From assembly GCA_963762885.1 (NCBI GenBank), contig CAVXNH010000091.1:62001-126000 (forward strand): 64,000 nucleotides of DNA, in the 5' to 3' direction. The first letter of the stretch is position 1. Every line of letters begins with the position of its first letter. The notes beneath the pieces are model-generated. The model did not search any database. It worked only from the letters and a program-made list of their open reading frames with translations, and was not told the DNA's origin. This DNA is from JASHVB01 sp963762885. GTDB lineage: Bacteria; Pseudomonadota; Alphaproteobacteria; Acetobacterales; Acetobacteraceae. Shown piece after piece: positions 8,574 through 17,972 of this stretch. The position numbers were made by a program, and so were the translations under genes.

Positions 8574-10145
8574 TCAGAAAAATCCGTGCAGGAACCAGCG
8601 CAGATCCCCCGTCGCCGCATCCTCGCCATCGCCGCGCCGGAACAGCCAGAAGCGCCGGCCCTCCTCGTCCTCCACCTGGAAGTAGTCGCGTACCGAGCGC
8701 ATCTCCCCTGCCCGCTTCCACCATTCGCCGGCGATGCGCTCCGGGCCGTCGGCGCGGCGCACGCGATGGCGGACGCGGCGCCAGGTGAACGCGACCGGCG
8801 CCTGGTCCGGCAGCAGCGCCATCGCATCCACCGGCTGCGGCGGATCGAGCAATCGCACCGGACGCGGCAAGTAGGCCGGCCAGGTGCCGCGGCGCGGCGA
8901 GCCCAGCGCCGGGATGCGGCGCACCGAGCGTTCCGGGACGTCGCTTTCCACTGGCTCGGCGCGCCAGACCCGCGTGGTACCCAGGCGGTTTTCCAGGCGG
9001 TCCACCAGGGCGGATACGTCCGCGCTAACCGGTTCGGCCTCGGACAGCGAGGCACTGGCTTGCGTGTAGGCCAGCGGTTCGGCCAGCGGCACCACCAGTC
9101 GCATCGCCTCCACGCCCAGGCCGGGATCGACCCGCTCCAGTTTTTCCCCCAGCAATCGTGCAAGATGCCGGGCGTCGCGTGAGGGGCGGGCGGTGCCGAT
9201 GCGCAGGCATTGGATGGAGCCGTCCACACGCTCAAACAGGAGGTCGAGGCGGCGGGCGCCCTGGCCGGCTTGTTCCAAGGCCGCACAGACGGCGCCGGTC
9301 AGCCGGGCGATCACCGTGGTGAAGGCTTCTGGGGTCAGCAGGGGCTCGACGAAGCCCAGCCGGGCCTGGAGCAGTTCGGGAGGGAAAACGGGGGTGATCG
9401 GTTCAAAAACGGTGCCTAGCGCCTGGTCCAGCCGGAGCGCGACCAGGGGGCCGAAGCGGCGGGTCAGCGGGGCGCGCGGGGTCGCCGCCAGTTGCGCCAC
9501 GGTCTCGAAGCCGAGCAAGCGCAGGCCGCTGGCGATCTCGGGGGGGATGCGCAGGGCTTCGATCGGCAGGGGGGCGAGGAAGGCTGCCGTGCCGCCGATG
9601 GGGACCACGGAAAGGGGGCCTCCCCCTCCCCTTGTGGGAGGGGGTTGGGGGGAGGGGGAGGCATTTCGGGCAACCGCATGCGCGGCACCGGGGGTGTCGG
9701 CAATCGCAGCATTGGCGGCGATACCCTGCGCAGCCAGCCGGCCGATCAGATCGCGCAACAGCTTGGTCTCGCCGCCGTGCAGATGCGCGCAGCCGGTGAC
9801 ATCCAGCCAGAGTCCGTCCGGCGCATCGGCGGCGGTCAGCGGCGCATAGCGGAGGCACCAGGCGGCCAGGCGAGCCAGCGCCGCGGCGTCGGCCTCCGGT
9901 TCGGCCGGGTGCATCGCCGCCTCCAGCCCGGGCACCAGCGCCTGCGCCTGGGCGAGCGGCATCCCGGCGTGCAGACCCAGCGCCGCCGCCGCCGCGTCTA
10001 CCGCCGCCACCACCATGCGGCGCCCGTCATGCGCCGTGGTGACCAGCGGACCCTCAGCCCCCGCTTGCGCTGCGGGAACGTTGGCGTGCCGGCGCAGCCG
10101 ATCCGTCGCCAGCGTCGGCAACCAGACCGAGACAACCCGTCGCAT
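8574..10145 (-). CDS. imuB: ImuB, Y-family polymerase-like mutasome protein
   Basis: Non-catalytic Y-family polymerase homologue that links DnaE2 to the sliding clamp and ImuA in damage-induced mutagenesis. It has 523 residues. The start at ATG 10145 gives MRRVVSVWLPTLATDRLRR, the usual ImuB N-terminus. The DGLWLDVTGCAHLHGGE segment (about residues 110-126) matches the family. The C-terminus ends DEEGRRFWLFRRGDG...LRWFLHGFF, also typical. About residues 159-178 (NASPSPQPPPTRGGGGPL) are encoded by a C/G-rich repeat at 9615-9663 and look like an in-frame insertion between the PGAAHAVAR and VVPIGGTAAF segments. The start overlaps the end of imuA. Expected to be transcribed from the LexA-controlled promoter at about 10.93 kb. 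Confidence 0.93.
   Translation of the reverse strand: MRRVVSVWLPTLATDRLRRHANVPAAQAGAEGPLVTTAHDGRRMVVAAVDAAAAALGLHAGMPLAQAQALVPGLEAAMHPAEPEADAAALARLAAWCLRYAPLTAADAPDGLWLDVTGCAHLHGGETKLLRDLIGRLAAQGIAANAAIADTPGAAHAVARNASPSPQPPPTRGGGGPLSVVPIGGTAAFLAPLPIEALRIPPEIASGLRLLGFETVAQLAATPRAPLTRRFGPLVALRLDQALGTVFEPITPVFPPELLQARLGFVEPLLTPEAFTTVIARLTGAVCAALEQAGQGARRLDLLFERVDGSIQCLRIGTARPSRDARHLARLLGEKLERVDPGLGVEAMRLVVPLAEPLAYTQASASLSEAEPVSADVSALVDRLENRLGTTRVWRAEPVESDVPERSVRRIPALGSPRRGTWPAYLPRPVRLLDPPQPVDAMALLPDQAPVAFTWRRVRHRVRRADGPERIAGEWWKRAGEMRSVRDYFQVEDEEGRRFWLFRRGDGEDAATGDLRWFLHGFF
9615..9663. repeat. C/G-rich palindromic repeat inserted in frame in imuB
   Basis: A stretch reading CCTCCCCCTCCCCTTGTGGG followed by an imperfect reverse complement (GGGTTGGGGGGAGGGGGAGG). 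The same family appears in hpnI (32718-32840) and, related, at 50682-50776. It keeps the imuB frame open and adds about 18 residues rich in Pro and Gly. Confidence 0.8.
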
Positions 10146-10893
10146 CGCATGCCTCCACGATCCAGGATTTTTTTGCCCCGCCGCCGCGGCAGCGCACCAG
10201 TTCCAGCCGCCAGCGCTGCCGTCCCAGGCCGGGCGTGTCGGGCGCGTGCGGCAAGGGCGGCGGCGAGGGCAGCGCGGCGATCCGCCAACTTGTGACGCGC
10301 GGCGGACGGTTCCGCCAGCGCCGGGTCGTCGTGCTTGCGGCTGCGGCGCAGGGCGAAGGCGATGGTGCCGGAGGCTTCCGCGGCAAGCTGCAGCCGGCGC
10401 GAGGCGGTCAGCGTCAGGCGACCACCGATCTCCCCCACCACGCCGGCGAGGTTGGGCAGGCGCAGACCTTCCTCCATCGCTTGCAGGACGGCGTCGGGTT
10501 TGCCGGCCTCGGCATAGATCACCCGGTCGGGGTGCAGGCCAGCGCCGGCCAAGCCGGGGGCGAACAGGTCGGCGTGCTCCACCACCCACAGCACCGGACC
10601 GTGCTGACGGCCCAGGATGCCGGCGACGAACAGGGCGGCGGCCGCGCCATGCTCGGTGTCCGGGCCGGCGCCGGCTACCTCGTGCAGCGCGCCCCGCGGC
10701 AGGCCGGCCGCCGGCAGCACCGCGTCGATCGACGGGCCGAGTGGCAAAGCGGGGCCGCGCGGGCGGGCAGTCGCGTGCTCTATGCGGGCGATGCGGGCGC
10801 GGAGAGTCGCGATCGCGCCAGCAGCGGACGGGCTGGCGGCGCGGCTGCCGGGGGTGGACTGAGGCTGGGCGGGCGGGGGATCGACAGGTCCAT
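10054..10893 (-). pseudogene. imuA: ImuA, RecA-like mutasome protein, frameshifted
   Basis: RecA/SulA-related accessory protein of the ImuAB-DnaE2 mutasome. ATG 10893 gives MDLSIPRPP; the frame must shift in the G-rich run near 10875 to reach the main body (TLRARIARIEHATARPRGPALPLGPSIDAVLP, then GLPRGALHEVAGAG). A second shift near 10240 leads from LAAALAARARHA into PDTPGLGRQRWRLELVRCRG and SWIVEACDATGCLGLVAD, the usual ImuA C-terminus, which overlaps the imuB start. Total length without breaks would be about 250-280 residues, normal for ImuA. The LexA box lies 32 bases upstream. Two indels in a short gene argue for either decay or sequencing error; imuB next to it is clean. Confidence 0.85.
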
Positions 10894-10924
10894 CTGTTCA
10901 CCCGGCTAGGGCTGCGGGGAACAG

Positions 10925-10939
10925 GAACATATATAGAAC
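10925..10939 (-). promoter_or_regulatory. LexA (SOS) box upstream of imuA
   Basis: The sequence GAAC-ATATATA-GAAC (on the minus strand GTTC-TATATAT-GTTC) exactly matches the alphaproteobacterial LexA operator, a direct repeat GTTC-N7-GTTC. It sits 32 bases before the imuA ATG at 10893, so the cassette is very likely repressed by LexA and induced by DNA damage. Confidence 0.9.
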
Positions 10940-11013
10940 CTGGGGGCCGAGTTCGAGTTCGTATTGGCAGGCGGAGTGGCGTTACTCGTCAGTCGGCAAG
11001 TGAGGCGACCCGC

Positions 11014-11107
11014 CCCGTGTCATGGCCGGCGCAGGCCGGCCACCCACGACTTCGCTGCTGGCAACAAAAAAGTCGTGGGTGGCCAACCTTCGCCGGCCAT
11101 GACACGG
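11014..11107. repeat. Intergenic palindromic element, GTCATGGCCGG family
   Basis: Inverted arms (GTGTCATGGCCGGCGCAGGC... and ...CCTTCGCCGGCCATGACAC) enclose the loop CGCTGCTGGCAACAAA. It lies between the divergent imuA and cyo transcription units. The rest of the 10.94-11.44 kb gap holds no gene I can support; near 11220-11250 there is a short CTTCGCTCGCAATGAC motif, also seen near 3620-3640. Confidence 0.85.
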
Positions 11108-11445
11108 AGGGAGGGAAAGGGCCATGACACGGGCGCCCTGACAAATATACGTACGCACATTCAAATCGATCGGCTCCATTCAAGCGGACCGTATGCAAAT
11201 TCGCCAACAGTCCAAGCAGAAGATTGCTTCGCTTCGCTCGCAATGACACCGACGGGTTGGGCTCGAAGCGGCAGGGAGCATGGCACTAACGAAGGCGTGA
11301 CCGATCTGCCGGTTGGCGAGACTGACCGCGTATGCACATTCTAAGATGTAAGGCGATGATGCGAGGGAACGCCGCAATGCTCGTCAAACCGCACGGTTTG
11401 CCAGATAGCAAAACACCCTCGCAGCACCTTTCGGTCGACCAGAGC

Positions 11446-12329
11446 ATGATCCACGCTGTGCCGTCGCCGTGGCGCCGATCGCCTTGACGGGATGCCAGCC
11501 GGCCGTGCTCGATCCGCAAGGGATCATCGGGATCGCCGACAAGACAATCCTGCTCGACTCGCTCGCCATCATGCTCGCGATCGTGATTCCGACGATCCTC
11601 GCGACCCTCGGCTTCGCCTGGTGGTTCCGCGCATCCAACACGCGGCGCGATCCATCTGCCGGACTTGGGAGTATTCCGGCCGCATCGAGCTGTCGTCTGG
11701 GCCATCCCCTGCTGGTCATCATGTTTCTTGGCGGCGTGGCCTGGATCGGCTCGCATGACCTCGATCCCGTACAAGCCACTGGCATCGAACACGCCGGCGC
11801 TCGAAGTGCAGGCCGTCTCGCTGGACTGGAAGTGGCTGTTCATCTACCCGGACCAGCGCATCGCCAGCGTGAACCAGCTGGTCGTTCCGGCCGGCGTGCC
11901 GATCCATTTCTCGCTGACGTCGGCCAGCGTGATGAACGCGTTCTTCATCCCGCAGCTCGGCAGCATGATCTACACGATGAACGGCATGACGACGCAGCTG
12001 AACCTGCAGCGCGGACGCGCCGGCACCTTCCGCGGCCTGTCGAGCCACTACAGCGGCGACGGCTTCTCCGACATGCATTTCGATGTGCAGGCGGTGCCGC
12101 CGGAGCAATTCGCCGCCTGGATCGAAGCCACGCGCAACAGCGGGCCGACCCTCGACGCCGCAAGCTACGCGGCGCTCGCGCAGCAGAGCATCAACGTCGA
12201 CGCCATTCACCTTCGGCGCGGCCGATCCCGGATCTGTTCGAGGAGATCGTCACACAGAAACTGCCGCCGGGGCCCGGCCCGCAGACCGGGCGGCCCGACC
12301 CGAACGTATCCCCGCGGACGGAGCGCTAG
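11446..12329 (+). pseudogene. cyoA: Ubiquinol oxidase subunit II (CyoA-like), multiple frameshifts
   Basis: Subunit II of a cytochrome bo3-type quinol oxidase. The first 20 codons form a lipoprotein signal ending in the lipobox LTGC, followed by QPAVLDPQGIIGIADKTILL and a membrane helix, both typical of CyoA. The periplasmic domain (LEVQAVSLDWKWLFIYPDQR, MNAFFIPQLGSMIYTMNGM) is well preserved and lacks the CuA copper ligands, as expected for quinol rather than cytochrome c oxidases. The coding frame changes at least five times (near 11655, 11692, 11707, 11765 and 12210). The N-terminal Met probably lies near 11446 and needs one more shift. Stop at 12329, two bases before cyoB. Confidence 0.82.
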
Positions 12330-12330
12330 C

Positions 12331-14340
12331 ATGTTGGGCAAGCTGACCTGGGCGGCCATTCCGTTCGACCAGCCGATCCCGCTGATCGCCGGCGCCGTGG
12401 TCGGGCTGGCGATCATCGCGCGTGCTCGCCTGGATCACGCTGAAAGGCTAGCTCCCCTATCTTTGGCAGCGAGTGGATCACCAGCGTCGATCACAAGCGC
12501 ATCGGCATCATGTACATCGCTGCTGGCGATGGTGATGCTGCTGCGCGGCTTCACCGACGCGATCATGATGCGGTCGCAGCAGGCGCTGGCGTTCCGCTCC
12601 GAGGGCTATCTGCCGCCCGAGCATTACGACCAGATCTTCTCGGCCCACGGCACGCTGATGATCTTCTTCGTCGCGATGCCGTTCGTGATCGGGCTGATGA
12701 ATTTCGTCATGCCGCTGCAGCTTGGCATCCGCGACGTGGCGTTCCCGACGCTGAACTCGGTCAGCTTCTGGCTGACCGCCACGGGCGCGCTGCTGGTCAA
12801 TATTTCGCTGGTCGTGGGCGAGTTCGCGCGCACCGGCTGGCTGCCGTATCCGCCGCTGTCCGAGATGACCTACTCGCCCGGCGTCGGCGTCGACTATTAT
12901 CTCTGGTCGCTGCAGATCTCCGGCGTGGGAACGCTGCTGACCGGCATCAATTTCGTCACCACAATCCTGAAGCTGCATGCGCCCGGCATGACCTATATGC
13001 GCATGCCGATGTTCTGCTGGACGGCGCTCGCCTCCAACCTGCTGATCGTCGCCGCCTTTCCCGATCCTGACCGCGACGCTGGCGATGCTGCTGCTGGACC
13101 GTTACCTCGGCTTCCATTTCTTCACCAACGACGCCGGCGGCAACATGATGATGTTCATGAACCTGATCTGGGCGTGGGGACATCCGGAGGTCTACATCCT
13201 GATCCTGCCGGCGTTCGGCGTATTCTCGGAAGTGGTCGCGACCTTTTCCGGCAAGCCGCTGTTCGGCTACCGGTCGATGGTGCATGGCGACGATGGTGAT
13301 CTGCGTGCTCTCGTTCACGGTGTGGCTGCATCACTTCTTCACCATGGGCGCCGGCGCCGACGTCAACGCGATCTTCGGCATCGCATCGATGATCATCGCG
13401 GTGCCCACGGGCGTGAAAGTCTTCAACTGGCTGTTCACGATGTATGGCGGCCGGATCGTCTATGCGCCGCCGCTGTTGTGGTCGATCGGCTTCATGGTCA
13501 CGTTCGTGATCGGCGGCATGACCGGCGTGCTGATGGCGGTGCCGCCGGCGGATTTCGTGCTGCACAACAGCCTGTTCCTGGTGGCGCATTTCCACAACGT
13601 CATCATCGGCGGCGTGCTGTTCGGTGCCTTCGCCGGCTACACTTACTGGTTTCCCAAGGCGTTCGGGTTCCGGCTGCACGAGGGGCTCGGCAAGGCGGCG
13701 TTCTGGTGCTGGCTGATCGGCTTCTACGTCGCCTTCATGCCGCTCTATGTGCTGGGCCTGATGGGGATGACCCGCCGCTGCAACAATACGATGTGCCCGA
13801 GTGGCGCCCCTGGCTGCTGATCGCAGCCGGCGGCGCGGCCATCATCCTGGCTGGCATCGATCTGCCAGATCGCGCAGATCGTGGTCAGCATCCGCCAGCG
13901 GGACGCGCTGCGCGACGCGACGGGCGATCCGTGGAACGGGCGCTCGCTCGAATGGGCGACGCCGTCGCCGCCGCCGGCCTTCAATTTCGCGGTGCTGCCA
14001 CAGGTCGCAAGGCGGGGACGCGTATTGGGCGATCAAGCAGCGCGCGCTGCAGCGGGCGCAGCTCGGCGACGAGCCCGACTATGACGACATCGAGATGCCG
14101 AGGAACAGCGCGACCGGCTTCATCTGCGCGTTCTTTGCGACGTTCATGGGGTTCGCGCTGATCTGGCACATCTGGTGGCTCGCCGGATTGGCCGCGTTGG
14201 GCGCCTACGCGGCGTTCGTCGTATTCGCCTGGCGGGACAGGCAGGAATACATGATTCCGGCTGACGAAGTCGCGCGCATCGACCGGGCCAACCGAAACGC
14301 GCGCAGCGAGGCGCTGGCTCGGCTGGAGGCGGCACCATGA
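12331..14340 (+). pseudogene. cyoB: Ubiquinol oxidase subunit I (CyoB-like), multiple frameshifts
   Basis: Catalytic heme-copper subunit of the quinol oxidase. The ATG at 12331 follows a CGGAG ribosome site and gives MLGKLTWAAIPFDQPIP, as in CyoB. Metal-binding motifs survive: WGHPEVYILILP (CuB and cross-linked Tyr), WLHHFFTMG (CuB histidines) and VAHFHNVIIGG (heme ligands). The frame changes near 12420, 12468, 12520, 13066, 13283, 13775, 13860 and 14015, and there is an in-frame TAG at 12448-12450. Pieced together the protein is about 660 residues, the normal CyoB size. The stop overlaps the cyoC start (ATGA). Eight or more breaks in 2 kb is far above the rest of the window. Confidence 0.85.
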
Positions 14341-15007
14341 GCGGGGCGGCAGCGGCCGCCGGACACGGCGATCCGTATCGGGTCGGGCACGGTGCCGGCC
14401 ACGCGCGACCAGGCCGCGGCAGGCCACGCCGACGGCGATCTCGTCGCCAAGCGCATCGTCGTCGGCTACGGCTTCTGGATCTTCCTGCTGAGCGACATCG
14501 TGATGTTCTCGGCCTTCTTTGCGACCTACGCGGTGCTGGTCGGAAATACCGCGGGCGGACCGAGCGGAGCGGATCTGTTCGACCTGCGCAATACTGCGCA
14601 TCGAAACGGCATGCCTGCTGGTTTCGAGCTTCACCTGCGGCCTGGCGAGCATTGGCGCGCAGGCGCATCGCGGGTCGTGGTTCTATGGGGCGATGACGGT
14701 GACCTTCGTGCTCGGCGCAGCGTTCATCGGCCTGGAGGCGCACGAGTTCGCCGGCCTGGTCGCGCGCGGCGCCGGCCCGACTCGCAGCGCGTTCCTGTCA
14801 GCGTTCTTTACCCTGGTGGGGTGCCACGGGCTGCACGTGACTGCCGGGCTGCTGTGGCTGCTGACAATGATGGCGCAGGTGTTCGCCAAGGGGTTTCGGC
14901 CCGACATCCTGCGGCGGCTGTTGTGTTTCAGCCTGTTCTGGCATGCCCTGGATATCATCTGGGTGGCATTGTTCAGCGTGGTGTACCTGATGGGAGCAGC
15001 GAGATGA
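14337..15007 (+). pseudogene. cyoC: Ubiquinol oxidase subunit III (CyoC-like), frameshifted
   Basis: Membrane subunit III of the quinol oxidase. The ATG at 14337 overlaps the cyoB stop. The frame shifts near 14400 and again near 14585. The conserved parts are KRIVVGYGFWIFLLSDIVMFSAFF near the N-terminus and GCHGLHVTAGLLWLL and LFWHALDIIWVALFSVVYLMG near the C-terminus. Repaired length is about 220 residues, typical for CyoC. The stop overlaps the cyoD start. Confidence 0.82.
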
Positions 15008-15405
15008 GTGAGTCCGGGCAAGTCAGGGTCTCGCATCGGGTGGACACGGCGCCGGGCGACGAGCGCATTGGCGGTCATGCGATTGCCGAGGGCGTAACGA
15101 GCTATCTGGTTGGGTTCGGGCTGGCCACGTTGCTGACCGTGGTGTCGTTCTTCATCGCGCGCACGACGCTGGTGTGGGAGCCCAGCATTCCCATCGCCCT
15201 TGCGGTGCTTGCTATCGCCCAGATGGGCGTCCACCTGGTGTTTTTCCTGCACATCACGACCGGCCCGGATAACGTCAACAACGTTATGGCACTTGCCTTC
15301 GGCGTGCTGATCGTACTGCTGGTGATTGCCGGATCGCTGTGGATCATGGGGCATATGAACCAAAACATGATGCCGATGGATCAGATGATGCAGATGCAGC
15401 GGTGA
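15004..15405 (+). CDS. cyoD: Ubiquinol oxidase subunit IV (CyoD-like)
   Basis: Small accessory subunit of the quinol oxidase, 133 residues, three membrane helices (SYLVGFGLATLLTVVSFFIA, a middle helix ending MGVHLVFFLHI, and VMALAFGVLIVLLVIAGSLW). The HLVFFLHI motif is typical of the CyoD/cytochrome oxidase subunit IV family. The C-terminus is Met-rich (HMNQNMMPMDQMMQMQR). The ATG at 15004 overlaps the cyoC stop. Unlike cyoABC this reading frame is clean. Confidence 0.9.
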   Translation: MSESGQVRVSHRVDTAPGDERIGGHAIAEGVTSYLVGFGLATLLTVVSFFIARTTLVWEPSIPIALAVLAIAQMGVHLVFFLHITTGPDNVNNVMALAFGVLIVLLVIAGSLWIMGHMNQNMMPMDQMMQMQR

Positions 15406-15696
15406 TCCGGGGCGCAATTCCCTCGTGGGCGAGGAACGCTATCGACATGAGATAGCCGGCGGCTACGAGACAATGAAGTGGCGGGTGTTGGCGAGGGCAA
15501 TCGCGTTTGAAGCGAAGAGGCACTGGCTTGATGGTATACGGCTCGTTCATCCGGAACCGGGCAACCCAAAAAGCAAGCAAGCGTTTGACACAGATTTCAC
15601 TGAGAAGATTTAAGCCGCGGATTGGCACAGCGCTGCCGTTGGCCGCAACAGAGGATTGTCAACTGACCTTCGCGCGGCTCGGTGCATCGGTGGGGG

Positions 15697-15833
15697 ATCA
15701 GGCCCGGCCACCCGCGACTTTTCTTGTTGCCACCAGCGAAGTCGTGGGGGGGCCGGCCCACCGGGTCATGCGCCCGGTGGCAAGCTCAGCCTGTCCTCGG
15801 ACGCTTGACCCGAGGGCAGGTCATGACACGGGG
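15697..15833. repeat. Degenerate palindromic element in the gap after cyoD
   Basis: A worn copy of the GTCATGGCCGG element: CCCGGCCACCCGCGACTT..., then GAAGTCGTGGG...GGCC, and the end GGTCATGACACGGGG. The gap 15406-15928 otherwise holds only a short ACACAGATTTCAC trace near 15590 and no gene I can support. Confidence 0.65.
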
Positions 15834-15928
15834 CGCAACAGTCCGCCTCTCGATAATTCGGTTCTTCCTCGGCAAGCGCTCAGGCCTCTCTCGCCGCGCG
15901 CTGACCTTGGTGTTATCGTTTCGGCGCA

Positions 15929-16504
15929 ATGCGCAGCATCTACACTTGGTTGATTCCGGCAATTTGGCTGGCTTGGCTGCTGTACTGGGTCATCGCTGCC
16001 TTTTCCGTTAAGCGGGCCCGGCGCAGGGAAAGCTTCGCATCGCGGCTGTCGCATGGCATTCCGCTTTTCGTCGCGATCCTGCTGGTTTCGTCGTCGTGGT
16101 TTGCCGGCCCGGTGCTCAGCACCCGTTTCCTGCCTGGAACTCCGCTGTTGTTCTGGATCGGTACGGCGCTGCTGGTCGCGGGTATGCTGTTCGCCGTTGC
16201 CGCGCGCCTGCATCTCGGTGGTAACTGGAGCGGCAGCGTGACGCTGAAGCAGGACCATACGTTGACCCGCAGTGGCCCGTACCGCTTCGTGCGGCATCCA
16301 ATCTACACCGGACTGCTGCTGGCGTTCTTTGGCAGTTGCGTGCTCGCGCTGGGCGAATGGCGCGGGGTGCTGGCGATGGCGCTGATGACCGCTGCATTTC
16401 TACGCAAGATCCAGATCGAGGAGCGGTTCATGCGCGAGCAATTCGGCGATCAGTACGAACGCTACCGGCAGGAGGTCGCAGCGCTGATTCCCTGGCTGCT
16501 GTAA
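15929..16504 (+). CDS. Isoprenylcysteine carboxyl methyltransferase-like membrane protein
   Basis: A 191-residue integral membrane protein of the ICMT/phospholipid methyltransferase family, which transfers methyl groups from S-adenosylmethionine to lipid-linked or membrane substrates. Four or five hydrophobic segments are followed by the family motif LTRSGPYRFVRHPIYTGLL (about residues 111-130) and the C-terminal IQIEERFMREQFGDQYERYR, which matches the conserved EE...F...Y..Y pattern. The substrate in bacteria is generally unknown. It lies alone between cyoD and the MFS gene. Confidence 0.87.
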   Translation: MRSIYTWLIPAIWLAWLLYWVIAAFSVKRARRRESFASRLSHGIPLFVAILLVSSSWFAGPVLSTRFLPGTPLLFWIGTALLVAGMLFAVAARLHLGGNWSGSVTLKQDHTLTRSGPYRFVRHPIYTGLLLAFFGSCVLALGEWRGVLAMALMTAAFLRKIQIEERFMREQFGDQYERYRQEVAALIPWLL

Positions 16505-16596
16505 CGCCATTGCTGGGGGACGGGTTTGCGTGTGCAACTCGACGCCGCGGGTTATGCCGGAGGCGGACGGCCAAAAGCACAGATGGAGGAAACGCC

Positions 16597-17946
16597 ATGA
16601 GCGACGCGCAAGATGCCGATCAGGGCGGTCTGCACGCACTGGACCAGCGTTCGATGTCGCCGCGGCAGCGCTATGCGGCGCTGCTGGTGGCGTTTGGCGA
16701 GTTCATCGACGGCTACGATCTGCTGGTGATCGGCGGGGCGCTCATTTTCCTGAAGCCGCAATTCGGTCTGTCGCCGCAGGAAATCGGCTTTCTCGGCGCC
16801 GCGGGGTTCCTTGGCGCCATGGTCGGGCTGGTGGTGTTCGGCGACATGTCGGACCGGTTGGGGCGGCGCGCGATCTTCGTCGCCAATCTGGTGTTCTTCG
16901 TCGTCTTCTCGATTGTCTCGGCGTTCATTACTTCGGTGCCGCAGCTTTTTGTCGTTCGCTTCCTGGTGGGCCTCGGGGTGGGCATGGATATTCCAACCAG
17001 CACCGCCTACCTCGCCGAGATCGCACCGGCTCGGCATCGCGGCAAGGTGCTGGGGTCGCTGACGCAGGTCATGTGGATTCTCGGCGCGCTGACTTCAACT
17101 CTGGTGGCGCTGCCGTTGCAGTGGGCATTCGGCGATGCGGCGTGGCGATGGATGTTCGGTCTTGCGGCGGTGCCGGCCGCACTTGTGCTGCTGGGGCGGC
17201 AAGGACTGCCGGAATCGCCGCGCTGGCTGATCGCGCACGGCCGCACCGACGAGGCCCGTCAGGCGCTGGCCAGCTTTGGCGTGAGTGCGACGGACGCCCA
17301 ACTGGCGTCGGGCGGCGGTCGCGGATCGTGGAGAGAATTGTTCCGTCCGCCCATCCGCAGGCGTGTCTGGTGGGTTGCGGCGATTTTCTTCCTCAACTGT
17401 CTGGCCGGCCCGATCGCGACCGTCGCCACGCCCTATGTCATCCGCACGGTCGGAGCTTTCTCAGTGCAAACAACGCTGCTGTTCAGCACCTTGGTCTGGT
17501 GCACCAGTCTGCTCGGCGCCATCAGCAGTTTCATGCTGATCGATCGCATCGGCCGCAAGCCGCTGTGCTACCTGTCGCTGATCCCGGCTGGATTGCTGGC
17601 GTTGCTGATGGGGCTCACCGCCGGCGGCAGCCCGGCCATGCTGATGATCGGCTATTTCGGCTTCAGCTTCTTCATCTGGCTGGGTGGGCCGGCGTTGCAA
17701 TGGGGCTGGTCAAGCGAGTTATTTCCGACCAGACTGCGCGGACGCAGTCAGGGCTTCTGCAACAGCGTGTGCCGGCTGGCGATCTCTATCAATATCTTCC
17801 TGGTTCCTGTCGCGCTTGCCAGTATCGGCTTTGGCCCGTTCATCGCCATGCTGTCGCTGCCGCTGTTCGCCTATGCGCTGATCGTCAACCGCGTCGATAT
17901 CTTCGAAAGTGCCGGGGTCAGCCTGGAAGCATTGGAAAATACGTGA
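16597..17946 (+). CDS. MFS transporter, sugar/aromatic acid porter type
   Basis: A 449-residue major facilitator with 12 predicted helices. Motifs: GYDLLVIGGALIFL in helix 1, the loop 2-3 signature GDMSDRLGRRAIF (about residues 85-97), RFLVGLGVGMDIPTSTAYLAEIAP in helices 4-5, PESPRWLI at the start of the central loop, and DRIGRKPL in the second half. These place it in the sugar-porter/AAHS side of the MFS. ATG 16597 has a strong GGAGGA ribosome site at 16585-16590. The substrate is not predictable here. It converges with glnD, whose 3' end is 27 bases away. Confidence 0.9.
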   Translation: MSDAQDADQGGLHALDQRSMSPRQRYAALLVAFGEFIDGYDLLVIGGALIFLKPQFGLSPQEIGFLGAAGFLGAMVGLVVFGDMSDRLGRRAIFVANLVFFVVFSIVSAFITSVPQLFVVRFLVGLGVGMDIPTSTAYLAEIAPARHRGKVLGSLTQVMWILGALTSTLVALPLQWAFGDAAWRWMFGLAAVPAALVLLGRQGLPESPRWLIAHGRTDEARQALASFGVSATDAQLASGGGRGSWRELFRPPIRRRVWWVAAIFFLNCLAGPIATVATPYVIRTVGAFSVQTTLLFSTLVWCTSLLGAISSFMLIDRIGRKPLCYLSLIPAGLLALLMGLTAGGSPAMLMIGYFGFSFFIWLGGPALQWGWSSELFPTRLRGRSQGFCNSVCRLAISINIFLVPVALASIGFGPFIAMLSLPLFAYALIVNRVDIFESAGVSLEALENT

Positions 17947-17972
17947 CGGCCGGGTACTCAGCCGTCGGCAAT

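Noticed and set aside
10940..10980. Possible tRNA T-loop (GAGTTCGAGTTC)
   Set aside because: No matching acceptor or anticodon stems nearby; it belongs to the imuA promoter region.
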